A stretch of DNA of 12,200 bases from Avispirillum sp959601495 (GTDB lineage: Bacteria; Bacillota; Clostridia; Oscillospirales; CAG-272): positions 1-12,200 of the forward strand of contig CAUGPT010000050.1 of assembly GCA_959601495.1 (NCBI GenBank), read 5' to 3'. Position numbers and translations under genes: made by a program. The notes under the pieces are model-generated. The model saw only the letters and a list, made by a program, of their open reading frames with translations, was not told the DNA's origin and ran no database searches. Every line of letters begins with the position of its first letter. The stretch's first letter is position 1. Below, piece after piece: positions 5,693-12,200 of the stretch.

Positions 5693-6601
5693 TTATATGT
5701 AAAATTTGTTTCTGTTTTTTCTGAATTTCTTCATGCCGCAAAACAGCGGAACTTCCTCGCCGTCAAGCCTTGCGGCAATATTTGCAAACGCCGCGTCGGA
5801 CAAGGAAGAAGTCTTTTTCCCGCTCTCCTGCGCCGCGGCAAGAGAGGGGTCGTACGGCACAATGCCGCAAAGGGGGAGGTGCGCCGTGTCTATCATAGAA
5901 AATATGCCGCTTCTGGCAGATCTTCTGTCGGTGACGCCTGCGGCGTCAAAGCTGTTTATTACGAGGCGTATGTTATTTATACCGTGCTTTTCCAAAAGCC
6001 TTGCGGTAGCATCCGCGCTTCTCAGCGATACGGGCGAGTGACCCGCGACTACAAGCGCTTCGTCCGCGGCGCCCGCCGCGGCGCAAAGTCCGCCGGAAAT
6101 GCCCGCTCCCGTATCAAGTACAACATAGTCGGCGCCCGCCGACTCTGCCGCCCCGCGCAAAGCATCGCAAAGCCTGTCGGCGTATACAGTGTTCGCAGGG
6201 AAACCGCCGTCTGCATCTGCACTGTCGATCAGACCCGGATCCGTACCGGCATCCGCCGCGCTTCGCACGAATATTTCATACTGCCCGGCACAAGGCGCGG
6301 GGAGAAGATACATCCGTCCGCCGCCGTTTCGGTCCGGGCTGCCGCCGTCCGACGGCTGCTCTAAAGCGATAAGCGCCGCCTGCGGGGTGCAGGCGCCCAG
6401 CGCCGCGTCCGCCGAAGTATACAGAACGCTGTCCTCAACGCCGCACAGCATATCAAGACAAGCGTTGCCGTAGTCGAGATCGCAGAGAAGAACGCTTCGC
6501 CCGCGTGCGCAAAGCGAGCGGGAAATGCCCAGCGCCGCGGTCGATTTTCCTATACCGCCTTTTGATGAGGCAATCACAATAAACCGCGCAGGCATTTTCA
6601 A
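5693..6601 (-). CDS. minD: MinD/ParA-family ATPase
   Basis: A 302-residue deviant-Walker ATPase of the SIMIBI class. Motifs: KGGIGKST at 14-21, LLCDLDYGN (Walker A') at 38-46, and YVVLDTGAGI (Walker B) around 159-168. MinD dimerises on ATP, binds the membrane and positions division inhibitors. The C-terminal tail, MKKFRKNRNKFYI, is basic with aromatic residues and could be a membrane-targeting helix. Residues about 82-135 form a Gly/Asp/Ser-rich insertion unlike compact MinD. The TTG at 6601 is chosen because AAGGAG lies 7 bases upstream; the ATG two codons later (6595) is 13 bases away and possible. No minC or minE is adjacent, so a ParA- or FlhG-like role is not excluded. It is followed by the mgsA-like gene. 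Confidence 0.8.
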   Translation of the reverse strand: MKMPARFIVIASSKGGIGKSTAALGISRSLCARGRSVLLCDLDYGNACLDMLCGVEDSVLYTSADAALGACTPQAALIALEQPSDGGSPDRNGGGRMYLLPAPCAGQYEIFVRSAADAGTDPGLIDSADADGGFPANTVYADRLCDALRGAAESAGADYVVLDTGAGISGGLCAAAGAADEALVVAGHSPVSLRSADATARLLEKHGINNIRLVINSFDAAGVTDRRSARSGIFSMIDTAHLPLCGIVPYDPSLAAAQESGKKTSSLSDAAFANIAARLDGEEVPLFCGMKKFRKNRNKFYI

Positions 6602-6642
6602 AGCATCGCTCCTTTCCGGCAACGGTACAAATATACAAATAA

Positions 6643-6671
6643 ATTATACACATTCCCCCGCCGCAAGTCAA
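6643..6671 (-). promoter_or_regulatory. Sigma-A promoter of the minD-mgsA operon
   Basis: On the minus strand TTGACT (6666-6671) and TATAAT (6643-6648) are separated by exactly 17 bases, about 42 bases before the TTG start at 6601. Confidence 0.8.
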
Positions 6672-6807
6672 CACAATTAACAGTTTTAGATAATAAATTT
6701 ACCCATGATGATAGTATATCAACAAAAATTTCGGGAAAAATCTGCCGTTTTTTAAATCGCAGGCATCAAACCGCTGCAATTTTTTACCGCTTTTTGGTTT
6801 TCGGCTA

Positions 6808-6837
6808 TTGCAAAAAAACCATTTCTTGTGTTAAAAT
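6808..6837 (+). promoter_or_regulatory. Promoter of nrdR
   Basis: TTGCAA (6808-6813) and TAAAAT (6832-6837) are 18 bases apart, about 65 bases before the nrdR start. The remainder of the 6602-6902 intergenic stretch is AT-rich; I see no gene and no clear NrdR box in it. Confidence 0.55.
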
Positions 6838-6848
6838 AAGCAGAGAAG

Positions 6849-6876
6849 CACAAAATACGGCATCTTGCCGCTTGTG
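6849..6876 (+). other. Small stem-loop in the nrdR 5' leader
   Basis: CACAA (6849-6853) pairs with TTGTG (6872-6876) and CGGC (6858-6861) with GCCG (6867-6870), giving a bulged hairpin just upstream of the ribosome site GGAGGT (6890-6895). It has no T-run. It could affect translation; a chance structure is not excluded. Confidence 0.3.
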
Positions 6877-6902
6877 TATTTGCCCTTTCGGAGGTAAAGC
6901 CC

Positions 6903-7355
6903 ATGAAATGTCCGTACTGCGGATCCGACGACATCAAAGTCGTTGATTCCCGTCCCGTTGAAGAAAACAATTCCATACGCCGCCGCAGGGAATGCCTTGC
7001 ATGCCAGGCGCGTTTTACCACCTACGAGGTCATAGACGCCTTTCAGCCCGTTGTTGTCAAGAAAGACGGTTCCAAAGAGCTTTTTGACAAGAATAAACTT
7101 CTTGCGGGCCTTCTCAAGGCGTGTCAGAAACGCCCCGTCAACGCGGAGAGCGTAGCGAATGAGATAGAGTCCGAAATTCAGAACTCGCTGAAGCGCGAGG
7201 TCACCTCCTCCGAGATCGGAGACATGGCAATGGAAAAGCTGAGAGAGCTTGACGCCGTTGCGTACGTGCGCTTTGCCTCGGTGCACAGAGAGTTCAAGGA
7301 CGTTGAAACGTTTATGAAAGAGCTGCAGACCCTCAAAAGCGAGGAAAAGGACTGA
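6903..7355 (+). CDS. nrdR: Transcriptional repressor NrdR
   Basis: A 150-residue zinc-ribbon/ATP-cone repressor that senses the dATP/ATP balance and represses ribonucleotide reductase genes. The zinc ligands are C3, C6, C31 and C34 (MKCPYCGSDD, CLACQARF). The ATP-cone follows from about 46 (PVVVKKDGSKELFDKNKLLAGLLKAC) to about 135. Length and sequence are typical throughout. The ATG follows GGAGGT with a 7-base spacer. It is transcribed alone from its own promoter, divergent from minD. An NrdG-type activase gene lies 3 kb downstream on the same strand, but no reductase subunit is in the window. Confidence 0.97.
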   Translation: MKCPYCGSDDIKVVDSRPVEENNSIRRRRECLACQARFTTYEVIDAFQPVVVKKDGSKELFDKNKLLAGLLKACQKRPVNAESVANEIESEIQNSLKREVTSSEIGDMAMEKLRELDAVAYVRFASVHREFKDVETFMKELQTLKSEEKD

Positions 7356-7476
7356 CTCCGGTTTTCTCGGCTTTTCGGACAAGAATCAGCGCCGCTGCCA
7401 ATTTCTTTTGCGCAGCCGCACCGTGCCGATACAGCGCAGCGTTGTTAGCAATCTTCTGCGCCGATCCTCACTGCCG

Positions 7477-7519
7477 AAAAAAGCCAAACGGCTCCCACAG
7501 GGAGACGTTTGGCTTTTTT
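7477..7519. terminator. Bidirectional terminator between convergent genes
   Basis: GCCAAACG (7483-7490) pairs with CGTTTGGC (7506-7513), with inner CTCCC / GGGAG pairs. A-rich (7477-7482) and T-rich (7514-7519) tails allow termination in both directions, for nrdR (plus) and for the acyltransferase-like gene (minus), whose TGA overlaps its edge. The 120 bases between the nrdR stop and the hairpin show nothing else. Confidence 0.85.
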
Positions 7520-8418
7520 CAGTCTATATCCTCTATAACGGTTTCGGGCTTTTCAAGCAGCGCCGCGGGGGTTTTGAGAATATTTTTCAAAAGCCGCAGC
7601 GACGAAGCGTAGTAGTAGCCGTCGCATATGCGCTCGTCGCAGGCGAACGACATATCCATGTACTGTTCTTTGTAAACGGAGCCGTCGGGGTTGACCTTGT
7701 ATTCGCGTTTTTTCGCGCCGAAGGCGATAAACAGCGGGCAGGTACCGAAATCATACAGGTGATGATATATGGGCGGCACACCCAGCGAGCCCATGGATGT
7801 TATGAACATTGAGCAGTGAAAGGGGCTGACCCTTGTAAGAAATTTGCCCAGCCCGCCGAAATAGTCCAGAAGCTTCAGAAACCAGATGCAGAACTTCAAA
7901 AGCACCGCCGGCGTATAGCTGAGAACGCGCGCGGTATTGTCAAAGTCTCCGCCCGGGGCGTTTCTGTAGCTGACGATCACGTCGTTCAGCTTTTCGTAGA
8001 CCTCGGAAAGGGTCGCGTCGGGTGAGAAGATCACTTTTACGACCGTGTCGGGCGATTCAAGCGACATTTCCTTTTTTATTGTAAGGGATACTTCAATGCT
8101 CTTTCGGGTCCAGACCCGCTGACCTCTTATAAAGCGGTTCAGCGCGGGGCGCTGGGACACAAGGCGCACATATGCCGCTATAAGCAGATGCATCATTGAA
8201 ATATTCGTCATGCCGTTGTCGCGGCGCTCGCGCAGGAATTTTTCCAGCTTCGTAACGGGGATACGGTCCTTCATAAGGTTCATGGAGCCGACCCTGTTCA
8301 CCATTATAAACGGCGTGATCACCGTCATGGGAGACAGGCCGCGCACCCTGCGCATATCCTTCCCGCGCCGTTTCAGCCGTCGGCGCTCGGCGCGCGTCAG
8401 TTTTTCGCCATCACTCAT
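7519..8418 (-). CDS. Stand-alone E2/CAT-fold acyltransferase-like protein, catalytic His replaced
   Basis: A 299-residue protein resembling the catalytic domain of 2-oxoacid dehydrogenase E2 and chloramphenicol acetyltransferase, without lipoyl or E1/E3-binding domains. The N-terminus is very basic (LTRAERRRLKRRGKDMRRVRG). TSMGSLG (207-213) resembles the E2 strand before the active site, and FACDERICDGYYYASSLRLL (258-277) aligns with the family's DHRxxDGA motif. There the catalytic His is Glu262 while Asp266-Gly267 remain, so normal acyl transfer is doubtful. The start at 8418 follows AAGGA with a 9-base spacer; the open frame extends to a TTG at 8475 that has no ribosome site. It has its own promoter and is not next to dehydrogenase genes. 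Function unknown. Confidence 0.65.
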   Translation of the reverse strand: MSDGEKLTRAERRRLKRRGKDMRRVRGLSPMTVITPFIMVNRVGSMNLMKDRIPVTKLEKFLRERRDNGMTNISMMHLLIAAYVRLVSQRPALNRFIRGQRVWTRKSIEVSLTIKKEMSLESPDTVVKVIFSPDATLSEVYEKLNDVIVSYRNAPGGDFDNTARVLSYTPAVLLKFCIWFLKLLDYFGGLGKFLTRVSPFHCSMFITSMGSLGVPPIYHHLYDFGTCPLFIAFGAKKREYKVNPDGSVYKEQYMDMSFACDERICDGYYYASSLRLLKNILKTPAALLEKPETVIEDID

Positions 8419-8481
8419 CGTTTTATATCCTTCTTGCACGGCATCCACGCAGGCGCCGCTTACTTTATTTTCCAATATTTT

Positions 8482-8510
8482 ATTTTATCATACATTGTTC
8501 GCCGTGTAAA
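8482..8510 (-). promoter_or_regulatory. Sigma-A promoter of the acyltransferase-like gene
   Basis: On the minus strand TTTACA (8505-8510) and TAAAAT (8482-8487) are 17 bases apart, about 60 bases upstream of the start at 8418 and back to back with the M23 gene promoter. Confidence 0.65.
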
Positions 8511-8565
8511 CTATTTTTGAAAAATTTTGTTGAAACGGGGCATATCACGGCAAAAAACTTTACTA

Positions 8566-8594
8566 TTGACCTTGGGGCAAAACAATAGTATAAT
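8566..8594 (+). promoter_or_regulatory. Sigma-A promoter of the M23-nrdG block
   Basis: TTGACC (8566-8571) and a perfect TATAAT (8589-8594) are separated by 17 bases, about 80 bases upstream of the M23 gene start. Confidence 0.8.
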
Positions 8595-8672
8595 AATGAT
8601 GAATAACTGAAATTTTTATCGGGTCTGACCGAAATAATCCGCACAGTGCGGCATAAAGAAACGGAGCCTCAA

Positions 8673-10325
8673 ATGAAAAACAAAATACTTACGGTTATAC
8701 TTGTTTTGCTCATGCTGTCTCCCGCGGTCGTGGCAATAGTCAACTACAACATGCAGCAGAGCGGCAGCGCCGACAGTCACAACACCGTCCGCGTTACGGT
8801 GACCGACTTTGACGGTGCGTCCTTTGAGTTTACGAGAACCGACGGCAAGGGCATGATAAAATACTATCTTGACACCATTGCCAATGCCGAGAAAATAGGC
8901 ACTCTGCCCTCCACCATCGAGGTGGGCAGCTTTTACCGCGTTGTGCTGAGCACAGCCGTGCGCGATTTCGGCTACAAGTTCTACTACGCGCTTTCCGCCG
9001 CCGATCCTTATGACGACTGCTATTTCACGGACGATGACGGCGTTGCCTTCAAGATCACCGCGGACGACGCGAAGGGCTTTCTTGACAGCGCCTACGCCGC
9101 ATCACTTTTCGAGAACGGCAAAGAGCCGAAGCTTACCGTATCAGGCGTGGACTGCAAGCCGGACACCGCAAAATGGAATTTCAAAAACCTTTCCGGCGAC
9201 TATGTTGCCGCAGATACTTCATTTGACGTTTCCGACGAGGCGGAAGAGCTGACCCTTGAGGGCGGTCTTGCCATGAGCTTTTCTCTTGAGCCGGACAGCT
9301 TTACGGTGCGCGTTTCCGATGCGGGCAGCGGCGAGGAGCTTTACAACGGCGACTACGCAGGCCTTTCGGGACTTGCCGTCACCGACACCATGAAAGTCCG
9401 CGTTGAGGCGGAGGCAAAGTGGTACGAGGACGAGCAGCGCGACTACTACGGCGAGCAGACGTATGTATTCACGGCATCCCTCACCGCACCCGCGCAGTTC
9501 TATGCCGGCGCAACGTCCGTGCAGATAGGTGAGTTCATCTGCGTCACGGGACTTAACGTTGCAAGTACGGATAAAATAGAATTTACAAGCGAGCCGGATA
9601 TAGGCTACAAGCCCGTATTCTACAAGAACGGCGATGCCGCAATGGCGCTTATCCCGTTCAACTGGGACCTTTCCGCGGGTGAATACGTGCTCACGTTTGC
9701 GTACGGCGGCTCGTCGCAGCAGATAAACGTGACTCTCGGCGCGCGCGACAATCCTTTCCGCGACAGCACGACTACCATACCAAGCGCCGTCGTTGAAAGC
9801 TTCGGCAGCGACGACGCGCGCAAGAAGTGCGAGGATGAGCTTTCCGCTGTTGCGAAGACGGGCGAGGCAGTGCAGTACTGGGAGGGCAGCTTTGCCCAGG
9901 GCATTGACAACGCCACCATAGTAGGCGGCTTCGGTCACACCTACAAGGTGAACGGCACAAACATCACATACCGTCACACCGGCGTCGACTACAGGGCTGC
10001 GGACGGCACTGCCGTGCACGCCGTAAACGCGGGCAAGGTCATATATGCGGGCTATCTTGATTACAGCGGCTACACCGTTGTTATCGAGCACGGCTACGGA
10101 CTGAAGAGCTGGTACGCGCATCTCGGAAAGACGGCTGTCGAGGTCGGCGCCGAGGTCAAGAAGGGCGACACGGTGGGCGAGGCAGGCTCCTCCGGATTTA
10201 TTTCCGGCAGCGGCGCTCATGTAGGTCTCACGGTGTTCGACGTTCCCGTCTGCCAGTATGCTCTCTGGGATGACGGCAGCCGCAAGGGAATACCGGTATA
10301 TACCGAGAGTCAGCCTGCTAACTGA
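8673..10325 (+). CDS. Membrane-anchored M23 (LytM-like) peptidase-domain protein
   Basis: A 550-residue exported protein. One N-terminal hydrophobic segment (about 5-24: ILTVILVLLMLSPAVVAIV) is a signal anchor; the middle (about 30-400) is an extracellular region I cannot name. The C-terminal LytM/M23 domain (about 425-545) normally cuts peptidoglycan cross-bridges. H435 and D439 (HTGVDY) and H483 (WYAHLG) match the first zinc ligands and the catalytic His. In the last motif, normally HLHFE, the sequence is AHVGLTVF: H516 is kept but the second His, a zinc ligand, is missing, so it may be a regulator or scaffold rather than an enzyme. The ATG at 8673 follows GGAG with a 6-base spacer; the GTG at 8646 lacks one. 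First gene of a likely operon with nrdG and a membrane protein. Confidence 0.85.
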   Translation: MKNKILTVILVLLMLSPAVVAIVNYNMQQSGSADSHNTVRVTVTDFDGASFEFTRTDGKGMIKYYLDTIANAEKIGTLPSTIEVGSFYRVVLSTAVRDFGYKFYYALSAADPYDDCYFTDDDGVAFKITADDAKGFLDSAYAASLFENGKEPKLTVSGVDCKPDTAKWNFKNLSGDYVAADTSFDVSDEAEELTLEGGLAMSFSLEPDSFTVRVSDAGSGEELYNGDYAGLSGLAVTDTMKVRVEAEAKWYEDEQRDYYGEQTYVFTASLTAPAQFYAGATSVQIGEFICVTGLNVASTDKIEFTSEPDIGYKPVFYKNGDAAMALIPFNWDLSAGEYVLTFAYGGSSQQINVTLGARDNPFRDSTTTIPSAVVESFGSDDARKKCEDELSAVAKTGEAVQYWEGSFAQGIDNATIVGGFGHTYKVNGTNITYRHTGVDYRAADGTAVHAVNAGKVIYAGYLDYSGYTVVIEHGYGLKSWYAHLGKTAVEVGAEVKKGDTVGEAGSSGFISGSGAHVGLTVFDVPVCQYALWDDGSRKGIPVYTESQPAN

Positions 10326-10354
10326 CATGCTGCCCACAGTTAATAAAATATAAT

Positions 10355-11041
10355 ATGGAAATTAACGGACTTCTGAAGCTGACGCTTCTTGATTTTCCGG
10401 GAAGGACCGCCTGCACCGTTTTTTTCGGCGGGTGCAACCTGCGCTGCCCGTTCTGCCACAATGCGTCCCTTGTGCGCGGCGAGGGCGAGCGGATCGGAGA
10501 AGATGAGTTTTTCGATTTTCTCACCCGACGGCGCGGAATGCTTGACGGCGTTGCCGTCACGGGCGGCGAGCCGCTTCTGCAAAGCGGGCTTGAGGATTTT
10601 CTCGCAAGGATAAAAGAAGCGGGATTTGAAGTAAAGCTTGACACAAACGGGACCATGCCGGGAAAGCTGCGCCGCATACTTGGGGCGGGGCTTTGCGACT
10701 ACGTCGCAATGGATATAAAATCCTCTCCCGAGGGGTACAGCCGCGCTGCGGGAGTCTTTGTCGACACGGATGCGATCAAAGAGAGCATTTCTCTTCTGAT
10801 GGGCGGCAGTGTGGATTACGAGTTCCGCACAACGGCGGCAAAGGGATATGTGCTGCCCGAGGACTTTGAGGGGATAGGAAAGCTTATCGCGGGCGCGAAG
10901 CGCTATTTTATACAAGGCTTTGCGGATTCGGGCGATCTGGTCGGAGAAGGTGCCTCCGCATACACGCCGGGCGAGATGAAGGCTTTTCTCAAAACAGTCA
11001 AAAAATATGTACCTGCGGCGGAGCTGCGCGGTGTTGACTGA
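10355..11041 (+). CDS. nrdG: NrdG2-type radical SAM activating protein
   Basis: A 228-residue radical SAM enzyme of the anaerobic ribonucleoside-triphosphate reductase activating type (TIGR02495-like). It would install the glycyl radical on NrdD or another glycyl-radical partner, using SAM and a 4Fe-4S cluster. The cluster motif is C27-x3-C31-x2-C34 (GGCNLRCPFCHN), followed by TGGEP (69-73) and LDTNGTMP (95-102). The N-terminus (INGLLKLTLLDFPGRTACTVFF) is diagnostic for the subfamily. It starts 29 bases after the M23 gene with no recognisable Shine-Dalgarno; TATAAT directly abuts the ATG. No nrdD is in the window, so the partner protein must be encoded elsewhere. Confidence 0.9.
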   Translation: MEINGLLKLTLLDFPGRTACTVFFGGCNLRCPFCHNASLVRGEGERIGEDEFFDFLTRRRGMLDGVAVTGGEPLLQSGLEDFLARIKEAGFEVKLDTNGTMPGKLRRILGAGLCDYVAMDIKSSPEGYSRAAGVFVDTDAIKESISLLMGGSVDYEFRTTAAKGYVLPEDFEGIGKLIAGAKRYFIQGFADSGDLVGEGASAYTPGEMKAFLKTVKKYVPAAELRGVD

Positions 11042-11112
11042 CATACGGCAGAGCACCGGCGGCTTTTCGGGCAGATGTGCGCAAATAACGCGAAAAAGGA
11101 GATGTTCTGCCC

Positions 11113-11595
11113 GTGGCAAAGGCTGTGACTAAACGAATAAGCACAGGTAAGGTGCTGCTGGGAGCGGGACTTTTGGCAAAGGTTTTGCAGCTTATCCTCA
11201 GCGCCTGCGGAGTCGCTGCGGCGGGAGCTGCGCTGCCGACGGTCATAACGGCGTGTCTCATTGTGGGCGGACTTGCGGTGCTTGCGCTGGAGCGGCGCGG
11301 CATCACCATGCTGCTTGCGATCATGTGCGCCGTGTTTTGGATGGCAAGCCTGTTGTTTGCGCGGTCGGCGTCCATGCTTGGTACGGTCGCATATTTTGCG
11401 GCGTATTTCACGTTTATTATCATGCTGTTTACAATGCGTCTCGGCATTTTGAGGATATGTACGGCGGTCGCCGCAGCGGTGCTGCTTACGGTGATGATAG
11501 TGTATCTGTGCGGCGCGCTCGCGCTCAGCGGAACAGTCGCCGCGGCTATGCTGTGCGCAGTGCATGTTCTGATGTTTATCGGGCTCTTTGCCTGA
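11113..11595 (+). CDS. Small polytopic membrane protein of unknown function
   Basis: A 160-residue, very hydrophobic protein with about six predicted membrane segments (near 14-37, 41-58, 64-83, 88-107, 112-133, 138-158) and a short basic N-terminus (MAKAVTKRISTGK). No family motif is recognised. The GTG at 11113 follows AAAGGAG with an 11-base spacer, and the frame ends just before a strong terminator. It lies 71 bases after nrdG and is probably the last gene of that block. The open frame, ribosome site and terminator support it being real. Confidence 0.7.
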   Translation: MAKAVTKRISTGKVLLGAGLLAKVLQLILSACGVAAAGAALPTVITACLIVGGLAVLALERRGITMLLAIMCAVFWMASLLFARSASMLGTVAYFAAYFTFIIMLFTMRLGILRICTAVAAAVLLTVMIVYLCGALALSGTVAAAMLCAVHVLMFIGLFA

Positions 11596-11603
11596 AGCAT
11601 ATG

Positions 11604-11645
11604 ACGTATCCCCCTGCGGCAGGATGCCCGCAGGGGGATACGTTT
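11604..11645 (+). terminator. Very strong intrinsic terminator of the M23-nrdG block
   Basis: ACGTATCCCCCTGCGG (11604-11619) pairs over 16 bases with its exact complement at 11628-11643 around an 8-base loop and leads into TTTTT. It starts 8 bases after the stop at 11595. Confidence 0.9.
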
Positions 11646-11740
11646 TTCGCGGGACCGGGCGCCCCGCGGGGGAAACGGTATGGCGGGGCTGGGCGCCCCG
11701 CAGGGAGATACGGTTATTCGCGGGGCTGGGCGCCCCGCAC
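11645..11740. repeat. Three GC-rich palindromic units, ~34-37 bp apart
   Basis: The core GGGCGCCCCGC occurs at 11657, 11691 and 11728, each inside a near-palindrome of the form GCGGGG-CT-GGGCGCCCCGC and separated by short ACGGTTATTCG-like linkers. The third unit is also the outer end of repeat copy B. The same core with the same flank (CGTATATCCGT versus CGAATAACCGT) closes copy A near 2288. Non-coding. Confidence 0.6.
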
Positions 11741-12023
11741 CCCGACATGAGGGAAGGTATATATGCGGGGTTTCACCCCGCACCCTGACTTAGGGAGCTT
11801 TTTTGGGAAAAAGCTCCCTAAGAACCCGAAAAAACCGGACTGGATAGGTTTTTACATATCAAATAATGATAGCGAGCAAGGCTGCCGTCGGCAGCCTTGT
11901 TTTATGCATAGCGCAAACTGTTCTTTCAGTTTCTCCGACGAAGTAAAGAAACTAAAAGTTTGCAGTCAGAAAAATTAGCCGCGAAACAAAACGAAGCAAG
12001 CTCGTCTTTCGAGCTTGCTTCTG
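11717..12023 (-). repeat. Composite multi-hairpin intergenic repeat, copy B (inverted)
   Basis: Reverse-complement counterpart of copy A, in the order met on the plus strand: GC palindrome (11719-11740); hairpin GCGGGGT / ACCCCGC (11765-11781); a perfect 15-bp hairpin, CTTAGGGAGCTTTTT with its complement (11789-11822); CCGGACTGGATAGGTTT; a perfect 11-bp hairpin, CAAGGCTGCC / GGCAGCCTTG (11877-11899); a spacer with CAAACTGTTCTTTCAG and TCTCCGACGAAG; and hairpin GAAGCAAGCTC / GAGCTTGCTTC (11993-12021). No gene is seen in this region. Confidence 0.7.
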
Positions 12024-12044
12024 CTATCTATGGGCGCACTGTTC

Positions 12045-12062
12045 TTTACTTTCGAAAGTAAA
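12045..12062. other. Perfect 18-bp palindrome near the right edge
   Basis: TTTACTTTCGAAAGTAAA is self-complementary and lies 23 bases past repeat copy B. It could be an operator or part of a hairpin. In the remaining 140 bases I see AAAAGGAG (about 12160-12167) and an inverted repeat, ACGGGC (12145) / GCCCGT (12194), but no supported gene. Confidence 0.4.
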
Positions 12063-12200
12063 ACATCAATCGTGTCTTAAAGTCACGCTAAAGCCAATTT
12101 GTCGAATTTCTCGGGCTTGAAGCAGTCATTTTGACCATGCACTAACGGGCACAATCAAGAAAAGGAGAGAGATTCTCAAGAGAGAGGAAAAGAGCCCGTC

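Noticed and set aside
9219..10337. Long minus-strand open frame of 372 codons opposite the M23 gene
   Set aside because: It mirrors the codon pattern of the plus-strand gene, shows no recognisable motif or ribosome site, and the plus-strand frame has clear M23 motifs and a promoter.
10903..11783. Minus-strand open frames of 261-281 codons opposite nrdG and the membrane protein gene
   Set aside because: Composition is low in complexity (Arg/His/Ser-rich or Pro-rich), there is no family motif, and the frames run through the strong terminator and the GC palindromes.
12100..12200. Partial gene entering from the right edge
   Set aside because: Short open frames exist on both strands (for example about 25 codons on the minus strand ending near 12125), but none shows a recognisable family or a start with a ribosome site inside the window.

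Overview
The window looks like a chromosomal segment of a low-to-mid GC gut-type Firmicute (class Clostridia). This is inferred from strong purine-rich Shine-Dalgarno sites, near-consensus sigma-A promoters with 17-base spacers, an NrdR repressor, a YmdB-type phosphodiesterase, a MinD/MgsA pair and a galactokinase of the type carrying SGNHTDHN. No rRNA, tRNA, phage, insertion sequence or CRISPR array is visible. Eleven protein genes are supported.

Layout. Positions 1-470 are non-coding and hold three degenerate tandem repeats of about 105 bp and a terminator hairpin. A divergent pair follows: a membrane-anchored XRE regulator (minus strand) and a PAP2-like membrane protein (plus strand), with a dyad in their shared upstream region. 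A complex non-coding repeat (about 1950-2290) lies between the PAP2-like gene and the convergent pgsA. The minus strand then carries housekeeping genes, listed here in transcription order: minD-like and mgsA-like from one clear promoter, a terminator, then ymdB, galK and pgsA. nrdR is transcribed divergently from minD and ends at a bidirectional terminator facing a stand-alone E2/CAT-fold acyltransferase-like gene. A divergent promoter region then starts a plus-strand block: a large membrane-anchored M23 (LytM) protein, an NrdG2-type radical SAM activase and a small polytopic membrane protein, closed by a very strong terminator. The rest (11645-12200) is non-coding: GC-rich palindromic units and a second copy of the complex repeat in the opposite orientation.

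Most interesting points. (1) A multi-hairpin non-coding element of about 0.3 kb occurs twice, inverted, on either side of the 2.3-11.6 kb gene block. Several stems keep their pairing although their sequence differs, which suggests that structure is selected. (2) Three enzyme-like proteins lack key catalytic or metal-binding residues: the MgsA homologue (catalytic Asp, His and Asp changed), the E2/CAT homologue (His of HxxxDG replaced by Glu) and the M23 domain (second His of HxH missing). (3) The minD-mgsA neighbourhood looks like a contracted form of the clostridial min/rodA/mgsA cluster. No complete new defence or metabolic system is evident; the repeat element is the best candidate for something undescribed.
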